The notes under the pieces were generated by a model. That model saw nothing but the letters and a program-made list of their open reading frames with translations, was not told the DNA's origin and did not search any database. This document shows positions 36,180-48,228 of a stretch of 64,000 bases of DNA, one piece after another; within the stretch, counting starts at the first letter, position 1; every line of letters begins with the position of its first letter. The DNA lies in contig NC_045141.1 of the NCBI RefSeq assembly GCF_008831285.2, positions 7,551,353 to 7,615,352 of the forward strand. Direction: 5' to 3'. The position numbers and the translations under genes are program-made. This DNA is from Nymphaea colorata. Its lineage: Eukaryota; Streptophyta; Magnoliopsida; Nymphaeales; Nymphaeaceae.

Positions 36180-37316
36180 CTGCTGGGCAGGAGCAGACGG
36201 AGGAGTCCAGGAACTTGTGCACAATTGCTTGGAGTCGGTGGAGAAGAACTGCAGTGAAATGGGACACAAAGGTTAACAAAAGTTTATCAGAGGCTGTAGG
36301 GATGATACAATCAGTCTTGGTAGAGCAGCAAGCCTTGGGCACGATGTTCAGAGAGGAGCTCAATAAGGTGAGTTCGGCAAATCATTCTAATAACACCTCA
36401 CCCTCTCTTCATCCCCCCCCCCCCGCCCCCCACACACCTCTGTTACATCCAGAAGACTAGAATAGTTACCGTGGGAAGAGAGGAGGTAGTCTAATGTAGG
36501 GTCCAATCTCACTGCTCAAGTTTCCCAAAATGGATTTGCCAATATTCACAGGGGACGATCCAATCAGCTAGTTGTTCAGGGATGAACAATATTTTGAGTG
36601 TCAAGCAATTCCTGCAGAGCAGTGGGTGAGCCACACCGTTCTGCACATGGAAGGTGCAGCGATTAGATGGTTTCTCAACAAGGGAGACCTACTTGGGAGC
36701 AGCTCGTGGAGGCTATCACGGTAAGGTTCGATCCCTCCGTATACCTAGATTTTTATGTGGAACTTTCCAAGATTAAGAAAGCGTCTACAGTCCTGGAGTA
36801 TCAAGCCCATTTCGAGGAAATAAGTAATATGGTGAGTGGTTGGCCGAAAGAAGTGCTGTTGGGGGCATTTGTCTGTGGCTTGAAGGACGATTTATAGATT
36901 GAGGTTCAAGCAGCAAAACCCAAGTCTCTTCTAGAAGGTTTCGAGTTGGCCCAAATTGCTGAAGAAAATTCCCTTAGATTGAGAAGGGCAACAGAATGGG
37001 ATGCATGTTGTTTGGTTGGCCCCCTGCTGTAATGAAGGAGGAATGGTGGTTGTCAAGAAATTAAACTCGATAAGATCAAGGACCGCTGGTGCCATGGACT
37101 TTGTTTTCATTGTGATGAGTGTTGGAACCTAGGCCATGTATGTCGAAAATTACATATGTACTTGGTAGAAGTGGGGGAGGAACGCGAAACAACAGAAGAA
37201 GAAGGAGAAGCGGACACTAAAGATGAGGAATTGGGGGAATTACTCCGGCCTGAAATTTCCCTAGATGTGTTAACAGCTAAGTCACACAGGTGCGCCAAAA
37301 ATAGTAAAGAACCCTA
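36180..37316 (+). pseudogene. Gypsy gag with zinc knuckle
   Basis: The core reads LPIFTGDDPIS, LFRDEQYFECQ, WVSHTVLHMEGAAIRWF and SVYLDFYVELSKIKK, the retrotransposon gag domain of plant Gypsy elements. A knuckle of the CX2C...GH..C type (FHCDECWNLGHVCRK) lies near 37105-37150. Stops occur at about 36459, 36571 and 36896 and frames shift several times. The N-terminal half includes a C-homopolymer (36412-36424) and proline-rich sequence. The 37.2-kb end reaches the residues that normally precede the protease. Confidence 0.82.
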
Positions 37317-37560
37317 GTCGACTCAAGTGTGGGTGCGGGTGCAGCCTGACACAGCACCTGACTCGGTTTGACAGAGCCTTTTCTCTTTCATCCCCCATTT
37401 TATTTAATAAAAATTTGAATTTTATATGAGATAAAGGTAATCTTGGTAAAAAAATTAACAATATATACAAACAAAATTACTTTTATATATATATATATGC
37501 CCTTGAAACTTGCTGCATCCTGCAACCGCATTAGCATTTGCACCCTACACCTATGTGACA
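37317..37560. mobile_element. Possible small insertion in Gypsy, A/T-rich with G/C-rich ends
   Basis: Gag-protease similarity is interrupted by about 240 bp that starts with GACTCAAGTGTGGGTGCGGG, has an A/T-rich middle with a (TA)n tract (37481-37497), and ends with TTTGCACCCTACACC. A G/C-rich tip on an A/T core resembles decayed hAT-type MITEs, but I could not define matching terminal repeats or a target duplication. Confidence 0.3.
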
Positions 37561-38626
37561 TAGGTTAATGGGAGACAATGTTCTGTAAGTCATGTGAATT
37601 CCATGGCGTTTAGTACGGAGGCCAATAAATATCCAGGTTGATATAGGGTCTACACATAATTCGTGTGCGATAAGACGCCAAAATGTTTTGTTGTGTGATA
37701 GAAGAACAACTAGAGTTTAATGTTGTGGTTGGTAATGGCAGCTCCCTCAATTGCAAAGGAAAATGTCTGCATGAAACTATCAAGGTTCAAGAGCAACGTT
37801 TCTAAGTAGAGTTATATCTGTTAGCAATAGGAGGGGCAGACAAGGTTTTAGGGATGCAAAGGCTGAAATAGTTGGGGAATGTGCATTGGAACTTCATAAA
37901 AAGGAAGATGAAGTTCCAAGGGCACCAAGGGGAGATAGTGCTGCAAGCAGTTCCTTCAAATGTGCAAGTTGTAGTAGTGGAGCAGCTGCTGAATAAAATC
38001 AATCGGAAAATTTTTGACATGCATCTCTTATTGTTGATGTAGAATCATCCAAAGAAGGAAGAGGCTATGATAGGTCTGCAGGAAATTCTGCAAGTGTTGC
38101 AGCTGTAGTTGCCTCTTTTGCAGATGTTTTCAACTGCCCACATGGATTATTGATCACAAGGTCGAGATGGAGCCTAGAGCAAATCTTTTCAACCTATGCC
38201 CATATCGCTACAGCCATGCTAAAAAATCAGAGATTGAGAAATTAGTGGCTGAGAGGCTCAGCGATGGAGTGATTCAGGCCATCTGCAGCCGTTACTCATC
38301 CTCACCCTCCTAGTCAAGAAAAAGGATGAGTCATGGAGGTTTTGCATTGATTATAGGGTGTTGAATCCCATTACCATTATCTGATTCTAATGATTGAGGA
38401 ACTACACAATGTGCTACAAGGAGCAGCCATGTTTTCCAAGCTTGATTTGCAGGCAAGGTACCACCAAATCCAAGTTGTGGAGATCTAAGGTCATTACGAG
38501 TTTCGGGTACAGCCGCGACCTTTCATGCCTTGATGAATGATGCCTTTCAGCCTTACCTCTGCAGGTTTGTATTGGTTTTCTTTTTGTAACAGAAATTCCA
38601 TGGATCACAAAGAGCACTTATTCTTA
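37561..38626 (+). pseudogene. Gypsy protease and reverse transcriptase, first part
   Basis: After a protease-like segment (EFNVVVGNGSSLNCKGKC near 37710-37770), reverse-transcriptase phrases appear: EKLVAERLSDGVI-like near 38240, SQEKG/KKDESWRFCIDYR near 38315-38350, and EELHNVLQGAAMFSKLDLQA near 38395-38455. YHQIQV and the FVLVF of the polymerase palm follow near 38560. The frame ends NSMDHKEHLF exactly at the Harb-B insertion. The YxDD active-site strand is damaged: FVLVFFL is not followed by an intact DD. Several stops and shifts are present. Confidence 0.78.
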
Positions 38627-39131
38627 TGCCCTTGTTTGGATGGAGGGAAAGGGAAGGATTGAACAATCGATTCTTTATTTGGTTAATTAATGAGAAAGGA
38701 GGGAAATGAAAGAAAATTAACAAGTTTGTTTGGTTTCAAAGGGAGGCAAAGAAAAGGGAGGGAAAGGAAAGGAAAGGAAAGTTTATATTTTTCTACCATG
38801 CATACCCTTCCACCCACCCGTCGGCAGTTCCATCTCTTCACTTTCTCTCGTGGGAGTGCATGTTTCAGACCTCTATCTTTCTCTGCTCCAAGTGATTCTC
38901 TCTATCTCAAGGTATGGCATTGTGTGCATCTGTTTTCTCTGTTCCTATGCTTTCTTCTTTTCTGTTATGTTTCATTTTTCTTCCAATTTGGGGCCAAATC
39001 AAAGAAACTGTGGTGTGGTATCCTGCTGGGCCTGCTATCTTCATGTCCCTGTGCCTGCTATCTTCACGTTCCTTTGCAAGGCAGTAACATTTTAATGACA
39101 GATGAGCGATACTACCATGTATTTGCATGTG

Positions 39132-39132
<1 letters not shown>

Positions 39133-39181
<49 letters not shown>
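39133..39181. repeat. (GA)n microsatellite in Harb-B
   Basis: About 24 GA units in the left half of the element. Confidence 0.95.
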
Positions 39182-39188
<7 letters not shown>

Positions 39189-39469
39189 ACTGGATCCATC
39201 ATGAATCCAATCATGAAAAACCTTATACAAAACTCCTACAATTTGCATGAGACCAATGGTAATGAAGTAATGAATTAGCTGACAAGATGCTCACTAGGCT
39301 GACATATTCATACTGTTCGTAAGTACTTGTTTACCTAGCATAGAGAAGCAACCAAAATAACTTGCATAGGCTACAAGACATTACCAGAAGAAAAAAAGCA
39401 GCAAGTACCAAGCTGCACCGCATATACCTGTCATGACAGGTATAATTTGCTTTTCACACAGAAAAATTG

Positions 39470-41260
39470 CATCTTGAACCTGCCGCTGCTTTAATGAAAA
39501 TTGCTGATGCTCGTACAACTGCAAGCACAAAATTTTTTTACCATAAAAAAGAAAATAAAAATGTGATCCTTGAGCATCATGTACAAAGCAATAGAGAGAA
39601 GTTCAAGTGCATACTAGTTTAGCATGTTTCTTGGTGCAGGACTTTTACAACAGTCTGCAATAAAGCTTGTTCCTTGGATGACAACATCATTGTCAAGCTA
39701 TTACCCTTCATTGTGTGATCTTCAAATTGCAGAACAGAGAGGTTACTTTTTGCAAGTTCATCCTAGTTGGAGAAATCAACACCAAGTTCTCCAGAAGGCT
39801 TGGCACTTATGTCCCCAATTTGTGGCCTCATGGGTGGCTTTTTTGTTCCAAACAGAGAAATGCTTCTTTCAGTTAGTCACATGAATGATGGACACTTACT
39901 AAACGAGAACATAGGAGAATTACTAACACATAAGATAAAAAATAATTACATATCCATCGAAAGGAAGATTTTTAGAGAAAATAAGAATCACAGACTATGG
40001 CAGCAAAATAGGTTGTAGTGCAGAGTGGAGGTGCGCGTGTGTGAGAAACCAATAATTAAATTTAAGTGTGCATTGTTCAGGCTTTTCTAAAACAAAATCA
40101 AATGCTTGAATTTTTAAAACCATAACTAATGCCTCCACGAAAATAATAAGTAAAAGGATAATAAAATTAAATAGCAGAATCTTCACTAGGCAAGGTCTTT
40201 GACAAGATCAATTAGACAGGAGTTGACAATTCATAACCTATGTTCTATATAGTACATGAGTTCACATAGTAGCTGGTATATTTGTTATTTCACTATGTTA
40301 CAAAGATGAAGGGATTTAATTAATGTACTTCTTGATTAAACCCAAGCTAGCCAAAAGAAAATCCAGAAAATAAAGTGCACACCTACATGCTGGCAGAAGC
40401 CTTTGTTTGCCCTTGACATGAATATATAATTACATATGAACCATTTGTTAAAACGCATGAACTTATCATAATTCAAATTTAAAATTCAGCAGACAACTAT
40501 ATGGTACTAAAATGTTTCCTCCGTGAAGACTTTATAAAAATAGATACTGCATATTGTTACAATTTAGATTCTTAGAGGGGCCAGTTTCTACGTGTTTCAT
40601 CTGAAACATCCAAAAAGGCACATGATCCAGCAGAGTAACATTCAACCTAGTAGAAAAAGAAAGTCTACGTCCATGATACTACCTCATTCCTTGTAACATT
40701 TTTATTTTTTGAGGTGTTAAAATTATGCCCCCAACATTGTGAAACGGCTCCAGTTGCTTGCAACAAGGTCTGACAACTTGATCTTCAGCAACAACAAATG
40801 AACCCTTGACAAAAGGAACCTCCCCATAACCCAAAAAAGCAGAGGGCTCTGAATCTTTGGAAGAAGCATCTGAGACATATGGCTTAGCATCTTTCCCATA
40901 GTCATTTTCAATTACAGTAGGATATGTATTGCAAATAACTGTATTTGAAATTTCATGAGATTGAGTTGTTTCATTGAGAAGTTTGTTCTCCTTCAGGTTG
41001 TGTGAGCTGAAGCTGATGTTTTCTGGAGAACCAAGTTTTTCAACATTGTGAGCCACCTGCATTTTCATAGTTTGTGATTTACGTCTCTTCTTTTTCAATA
41101 CTTTCCCATGACCATTTTTATTGGTGGCATGGTTTTCAGTGCTACTCAAGCTTTTAGAATCTTCATCAGATAACCATGATACATTGAAAGTTTTGTTTCC
41201 CTTCAAGCTATAAGAATTGTTGTCAGGAGAAGTGACACTTTGAACCTTATGGTCCATCAA
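39470..41260 (-). pseudogene. Captured multi-exon host gene fragment of unknown family
   Basis: The largest piece, 41260-40679, is a 193-codon Ser/Asn/Lys-rich frame with a basic KKKRRKS stretch that could be a nuclear localisation signal. It ends ILTPQKIKMLQGMR directly at a GT donor. Further down, exon-like pieces read SSKEQALLQTVVKVLHQE (about 39680-39625) and LYEHQQFSLKQRQVQDAIFL (about 39520-39462), the latter after a good TTGCAG acceptor and before a GT. Together they look like the 3' exons of a nuclear coiled-coil protein. I do not recognise the family. The position inside the transposon, on the opposite strand to its own genes, argues for capture. A nested host locus is the alternative. 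Confidence 0.5.
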
Positions 41261-42269
41261 AGTTGTTATATCTTATGGTCCAACCATTGATTGGAGATTT
41301 TCTCTGTAAAAGCAACTAATCAGTGCACAATCAATTCATACTTATAGACATAGAGAAGATTAACACAGCCATTAGGTGCCCTTGTTTGTGCAAATGGCCT
41401 TGTATAAGCCTACAATACCTGGACATCCAATCTGAGATTATGTTTTCATATGGAAATAACTGGAAAAAGGTGACAGCTTTTGTTGTCTCATAACCATCGA
41501 ACTGAAATGCTATGGAGATGGCAATCTCATCCAACAATGCAGAGTAATTGCAGCAGATGAGCAAACAGTGTGGTAGTTCACATGTGAGGTGCTTTCTCAT
41601 TATTTTAGCTGGTACATGTGATGTAGAAGCTTCTTGTAATAATTTCTCTGCAATCTTGTTGAGTGGAAGAGTAATTAGCTTGTTTTTTCTAATTTGATTA
41701 GTTCAAACTAGTTGGTATGCTTAATAACACCTAATTAGTGAAAGATAGTCTGAAATATCAAACTTAATGTAGAATTGGCTATCTCTTTCTTTCTTCCATT
41801 TTACAGATCTTCTGCAATTCACAGATGATGACTGACTCTTATCCTAAAAAGCTATTCAAAAATGGAAGTTCCTTATACTATCTTGACGTTTTATGGTAAC
41901 ATTTCTACAAGGCAATAGCAAAATACTGCTATAGAATTCCTTCCTTCAGTCGTTACTATGTGGAGCCTCTTTTATCTTCAGTCGCTACTATATATATATC
42001 AATCTAATTTCACATATGCTTCTTAATTGTATGTGTACATATATTGCCCATACATGTTCTTTATGTGACTCTAGTATATCCACCACTATATGTTTGAGAT
42101 CCTCTATTTGAAACCCATATCTTTAGGTTCTACAAATGGATATATTTTCTTTGTAAGGAAACTATATTGAAAGCATGTGTTCTTTTGCACTATGTTTTCT
42201 GTGAGTCATTTACACTATGTTTGAAGTAACCGACTTATTTGTTTATCTTATTTCATATTAGAAAACATG

Positions 42270-43250
42270 AGATGACGCCGAACAAAACAAGTTGTTCAGT
42301 TGTTATGTCATATTTTTTATTATTTCATACATCAAAGTCAATGTCGACAACAACTTGTGCATCAATCAATTGGACTATCTTATGAAAAAAGACAAAAAAT
42401 TAGAGATCAAATTATATATAAATTAGATGATGATGTACAATGTCGCAATATAACATGCATGGGAACATCAACTTTCAAAGAGCTATGTGATATTCTTCAA
42501 CATGACGGTGGACTATGTAGTACAAGACATTGTAAACATGTTCGTGTTAAAGTATCTTCAGAGGATGCCCCGAGATACCTTGGTAGAAAAGACTGACCAA
42601 CTCAAAATGTGTTGGTTGCATGTTCTTTTTATATGAAATTTACATGTTTATTAGCAGGTTGGAGAGGAACTACTTCTGATTTGAGAATGATAAAAAATGC
42701 ATTAACGAGAAAAGACAAACTAAAAATTCCTAAGATAATTGAAATTAAAAGCATGTATAATTTAATAATTTTATGAAATACAAACTTAACATGTGATTAT
42801 GTTCATTTTTTTAAGGTAAATATTATCTTGTCGATGCTGGTTTTCCATTAATGGGTGGACTTATCACACCCTTTAGGGGTGTGAGATATCACTTGAAAGA
42901 ATACTCCAAGCGAGGCCCGCAAAATGCAAAAGAGTTGTTTAATCTTCGGCAAGCTTCTTTGTGAAATGTCATTGGAATATCATTTGATGTCTTGAAAAAA
43001 AGATTCCCAATTATAGCTAGTTCGATAGAACCAGTCTATTCATGCAAAACACAGTTGGAGAACATTTTAGCATGTTGTATATTGCACAACTTTTCTCATG
43101 GGTGTCGAACTAGATGCTAGTATTATTGAAGATATTGATGCAGAACTTATGAATCAACCTAGTGAAAATTATTATGTTCAAGTTGATATAGATCAAGAGT
43201 ATAAGGTTGGAGAATTCACATGGCAAAACATCTCTTCGACTATGTGGTAG
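42270..43250 (+). pseudogene. PIF/Harbinger nuclease, internally deleted
   Basis: Exon 1 (to about 42742) gives IRDQIIYKLDDDVQCRNITC, then jumps from GGLCSTRHCKH to VRVKVSSEDAPRYLGRKD. The segment between, about 100 residues with the helix-turn-helix and the first catalytic Asp (DGTH), is missing. It continues QNVLVACSFYMKFTCLLAGW and TTSDLRMIKNAL. A probable intron is followed by KYYLVDAGF, FRGVRYHLKEYSKRGPQNAK and VLKKRF. The usual RNVIERTFGVLK reads NVIGISFDVLK, so the catalytic Glu is lost, and Arg before it is TGA (42962). A conserved C-terminal MW ends at 43248. This enzyme would cut and insert Harbinger DNA at TTA; here it cannot. Confidence 0.82.
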
Positions 43251-43446
43251 AACTATCAACTTCTAACTTCAATAAATTGAATAACTATGTATGTGAGAGA
43301 TGTTAATTTTTTTCTCTTATATTATATGTCATTATTGATGTTCATTGAATTTAATTACTTGATTTTTTATTATTACAAGTGGTTTTTTCTTTTCATTATG
43401 TATGTATTTCCTAAACTTGTTTTATTTTGCATTTAGCTAATAACAA

Positions 43447-44261
43447 TGAAGAAGAATCAAATATATATAGACGGAGGAAAGGCTGATAAGATACAATGGA
43501 GTCAATCTATGGATGATGCGCTCATTGATGCATTACTGCTTCAAATAAATAATAGGCAATGGAGTGAATGACACTTTTAATACAACTGCGATGATAATGT
43601 TGTGACAGAACTAAATGATAAGTTGGATAAAATGCTCACCAAAGATCACATAAAAAATTGAATGAAAACATTGAAGTCGAATTTCAGTAGTTGTTATGAC
43701 ATATTTAAAAGTGGTTTGAGTGGATTTAGCATTGATTCAAGGACAAATATGTGGACAGATGAACCCAAAGTATGGAAGCCACAATAGAGGTACCTAATTT
43801 TATTTTTGGCAATTTAATTATTATTTTTTTACAATCAAATTTTTATGGTTAAATATAAGTTCTTTGTCATCGTTATCTTTTTTTTGTGTTTTTTATAGGC
43901 AAATCCAATGGCAAAAAAGTGGATGATGACCCTTGTTCCAAACTATGAGAAGTTAGTAAATTTATTTGGTAATGATAGAACAACAAGGGAAGGTTCGATG
44001 ACAGCGAAAGAAAAGCACAGCCGAATGACTTCAGCGTGTCACAGTACTGGCGATACAATATAGCTTATTGATGAAATGGTTTCTCAAAATCAAGCAGTAT
44101 TAAAACCATTTATCAACCTAGGAGACAAGTATGAAGTCCAAGTTGAACCCAACACAGGCTCATTGTTAAAGCGTAAAAGAAGGAGAAGTGATGATTTAAA
44201 AGAAATTGAAATAATGAAAGATACCTTTGAGAGAGTTATTAATGTAATTAAAAAAAAGTAA
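43447..44261 (+). pseudogene. Harbinger Myb/SANT-like DNA-binding protein
   Basis: MKKNQIYIDGGKADKIQWSQ opens a Myb_DNA-bind_3-type domain (W....DDALIDALL.Q, LNDKLDKMLT, MKTLKSNF, FSIDSRTNMWTDEPKVW). An intron of about 110 bp (near 43788-43900) follows. The second exon reads NPMAKKWMMTLVPNYEKLVN and LFGNDRTTREGS, then a basic KRKRRRSDD stretch and a C-terminal helix ending KKK. Stops at about 43569, 43578, 43661, 43785 and 44061 break it. In intact elements this partner helps nuclear import and DNA binding of the nuclease. It lies downstream of the nuclease on the same strand. Confidence 0.78.
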
Positions 44262-45402
44262 TGTTGTACCAAAGCCGAGACATTCAAATAAATATTCTAA
44301 AGAAGACATATTTCCAGCATTTGAAGTCATTAGTCTTGAAGAAGAGTTACAAACCAAAGCATATTTTCATCTTACTAATGATGAAAAAAGGATGGAAACA
44401 CTTTTTGCTTGTCCTTTTTCTAAGTGAAAGAATGTTTTACTTAGGATGCATAGCAGCGCTAGAGTTATCTAAGACATGAATATATTTTTTTATTTTGCTA
44501 TGTGATTTTTTGTCTTTAGACAATTATTATGTTTACCAACATTTTGTTTGATTTAAATTTTTGTTAGATTGATTACTATAGAATGAAACGACGAGTGTAA
44601 GTGTGGTTCCTTTTTTATTGAATCAGGAAATCAAATTAAAAATATTTTTCCTAAGAAACAAATTTTGATAAACCACTGTTAATTAATGCCCATATAGTGA
44701 TTGTTTTTTGATGGTCAATATTAATTTTTTGAAAGGTGGGGAGAAAACAAAAAGCGTTTAAAAGGTTCGATTCTTTTAGCAATTTAAAAGTTGACAGCTG
44801 CAATTTTTTTTATGAAGATATTCTTTTGAGGAAAAAATAGGGCTTCAGCCAACTATTGGTCCAAAATGGAGCAACCAGCAACCGACGACATCATGTGAAG
44901 GCTGTGAAAAATTAAAATGTATAGATATCAAAGGATAAGAGCTTCCACCATGTGACAGATAAGGCTTACATTTACCGTGTATTATTTAGATTAAAATGCA
45001 TATATATAAAAGGATGTGTGGCTGGGTTTAACTTGAGATGGTTTACAAACACGTCAAAATGTGTTGTGGACTAACTTTGGCTAGTTAATGTGTTGATCAT
45101 GTCAAAATGCTAAACATGATCAACGATAAGGATATTTGTAAACATGGTTGCATTGAAAGGCTCAAGTCCAAAAGTTTTAAAGGTAAACCTCTCAATTTTT
45201 TCAAACATTTTTTAATGTTAAGGGTATTATTGTAAAGTATTATAAATTTTATTTTTTTCATTTCCTTTATGTAGTCCAAACAAACATGATTTTAGCATTT
45301 CATTCTTTTCTATCCAAACAAGCTTTATGATCAGCTCTTTCCTTTCCTTTCATTTTCTTTTCTTTTCATCCATCCTTTTCCCTCCATCCAAACAAAGCGT
45401 TA

Positions 45403-45604
45403 GTATTGAGCATCATGAGAGCACACCAGCTGTATGCAGAATATTCTAAATGTGCCTTTGGAAACTCACAAGTCACCTACCTTGTACACATTATTAGCAG
45501 CCAAGGAGTAAACATAGAACTAGAAAAAAAATTGAAGCAATTAAGAGTTTCGGGCCACCCACAACAAGTAAAAGGATTGAGGGCATTTTTAGGACAGGCA
45601 GGTT
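45403..45604 (+). pseudogene. Gypsy reverse transcriptase, second part
   Basis: Directly after the TTA target the frame resumes VLSIMRAHQLYAEYSKCAFG, then VTYLVHIISSQGV and KGLRAFLGQAGC, the canonical thumb/connection of Gypsy RT. Together with the block ending at 38626 it gives a continuous reading frame through the insertion site. It breaks off at 45604, where the mosaic insertion begins with TGTTACGTG. Confidence 0.85.
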
Positions 45605-48228
45605 GTGTTACGTGCCATATTTTGGGCATGTCAAAGATTGCCAAGGGGGCTGTCGAGAGCGGCCAACACAGCCTAAGGACATTGGCTAGGTGCATGACAA
45701 TGACCGACCAAGACCCAGAAACGCCTAAGGAGGCTAAAAACGAGCTTGGAGTTGTTGCAGTGGGAGGAGCGGGCAGAGCATCAATGGCCAAGTTAGGGCG
45801 ATTGAAGGTTAATCCTCAAGACAAATCTGAACCAACGCCAAGGTTTACCGGTCTACGGAAGTTCAAACCATTGTCTAAGCCTAAAACCACGGTCGATCTT
45901 GGTAGTCTAGGGCCAAACCTAGATAAGTTGGGTTGAACCTATCCAGTTGAGCTATGCATTTCATCGAAGGCCGAGTCTGGGCAACACACAGACGAGTCCA
46001 CCCCTTGCACTCACAAGGTCCAAGGAGATTTCAGACATTTGGGGCGTCCCGTCCCGATTTGATACTTTGTTCTTTTGCTTTGGTTTTGTGTGGCGTCCTG
46101 GTTCGAGTCATTTGAGAACCAAGACGGATTAAGACTATAAATATTTTGTAATTAGGGCTTTGTGATGATGCTTAATTAAGATGTGAATTCCATTGGGTGT
46201 CAATTTCTCTCTCCTATCTTCTTCCCTGCGTGGGATTGACTCTTGCACTCTCCCTCCACCAGCGACAGCCGGAACCTCTTCTCCAACATCCATTACCTGT
46301 GATGGCTGGTCATTCTTGATCCTACCCACGGCCTCCTCCCTTTCAGCCTCTACTCTCATCTAATTCCCTTCTTCCACAACCGTTTGGAGCTACGGGCTGA
46401 AGATCGCAAGAAGAAGCTGCGGGCAGCATCTTGTTATCTTCATCTCACGATTCACAACCCCAACCAGCAAGTAAACGAGGATCACGGTGCATTCCTCCCC
46501 AACCACAAGGAGGTTTAGAAGTCGGATCTTCAATCGGAAAGGCTGTCAAAGGTTGATTTCACCATGGATCTGGTGGAGTCATCTCGAGACTAAAAAGACA
46601 ATGGACCAACCCTGTAAATCAGGCACGTACTCTAGTTCCCCTCGGTATTTACCCTTGGGTTGTTCATGGAAGAAAGCTCGGACTCGATCGAGCGCTCAGG
46701 CGGACATCCGGAAATACCTATCTGTTCAAACAACAAGATCTGAAGATCTGCCAAGAGTTAGAAGACATGTCATATACCGTTGGAATTGTCTCAGTGTCTT
46801 CTACAACATACTTAGATTTGGTGGTGATCGGAGGTTGTTTGCTTGGTCAAATTGTTGGAGAAACAGAACGACTTTCACAACCACGACTCTACCGCATCCG
46901 GCAATAGGTTGCTGTTTTTTTATTTGGATCTAGTGATTCCCTGAGAATTTCAACGTGTGTAATACGCCTTTGGAATCATTTTGAGGTCAGATATCACATA
47001 TTCAATTTTCATTAGGATCGGATCATTTGGATAGCCAAATCTATGGTTTTGATCAAACCTATATCGCCGCCACCACTCTACCACGCCCAGTGTTAGACCT
47101 GCCTGATCAAAGACCATTTTCTAACGATCTGCCAGGAGTTTTCAGACGTTCTTGGTACCATTGGATTTGTCTTGATCTTGACTACAGCATATCCAAATTT
47201 CACGGTGATTGGATATCATTTGAGCTGCAAAACTATGGCTGAACCAGGACTACATGTGGACCAACTTTGGAGATCTAAGGCCAATTGCACCGGCATGGCC
47301 AACCGGTGAAAGTCTCACCCTATTCTGGCAACGAATTGGGTTTTTTCGGCATCCGCTGAAGTTTCCTAATTTGCCCTTGTATATATTTAATATTATTTTA
47401 TTAAAGGCCTTAATATGTTTGCCGTTGTGGTAATTTGGCATTGAGGATGCGCGGGAGAAGGAAGCAACCCTAGCAGCCGCCGCACTTGCTCCACCCTTAC
47501 GGTTGCTAATTTTGGAAGGCGCCAAGCTTACCCTAGCCAGCTCCTCACAATGCATCTAAGTCTTACACGTGTCCATCATCCAATGGCGAGCTGAAAAAGG
47601 AAGAAATCCGTTATTGAACCTGGATGTGTGGGTGTCCAAGTACAATGAGCCGAAATTGCCCACTCCTAGCGATAATCTAGAAAGGATCGGGCGAAAGGAT
47701 CAGTCGTTTCCAAAAGATCCCTTCTTCTATTTTTGGAGGAGATATTATTGGAAGGAAACCAGCCCTCACATCCTTGGTGCTGCCACCACACCTTGCATCC
47801 AAAAAGGCAAGTCCACTCACCCTTCTCAATCTCAACCGTTCCTAAATTCTAGCCAATCCATTAGCGCCAAAATAGGAAACCTCCCTCCACACGCTTTTCC
47901 TTCTACATTCCTTTCCATAACCAACCACATGCATCCCCTTTCCATCTTTGCCCACACGCCTTGCCCTAACCTCTACCTACCATACTCATCCACCCTAGCC
48001 GCCCCGCCACCACATTCTAGCCATTGCTAACAAGGAGACCCTTCCTAACTAAGTGGAAGTGCCACCTTGCGCAATAAACCCGAACCCTAATTGCACCTCT
48101 TGCCCACATTATCCTTGACCGAACGTAACTTTGCATGAACCTAACCCAACTAGACCCTCTCGACCTAGCCCACCTAAGGTCAATCTTGACCTAGACCTAG
48201 ACCGAGCCTGCCTATTGGACCTAGTCTG

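Larger units (their letters stand above)
38627..45399 (+). mobile_element. 6.8-kb PIF/Harbinger transposon (Harb-B) with captured host sequence
   Basis: The ends TGCCCTTGTTTGGATGGAGG and, read inward, CGCTTTGTTTGGATGGAGGG are flanked by TTA at 38624-38626 and 45400-45402. Removing the element and one TTA restores the surrounding Gypsy reverse-transcriptase frame. Inside are both proteins typical of the superfamily: a DDE nuclease (42270-43250) and a Myb/SANT-like protein (43447-44261). Both carry lesions. The left half (39.4-41.3 kb) carries a multi-exon host gene fragment on the other strand. Both ends have GGAAAGG-rich subterminal DNA shared with Harb-A. 44480-45090 shows nothing recognisable. 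Confidence 0.9.

Noticed and set aside
45406..45936. 176-codon open frame as one gene
   Set aside because: It is a chimera: the first 66 codons are Gypsy RT and the rest reads into the mosaic insertion.
47569..48030. 153-codon Pro/Ser/His-rich frame
   Set aside because: It lies in the mosaic insertion with low-complexity, C-rich composition and no known motif; a chance frame is more likely than a gene.
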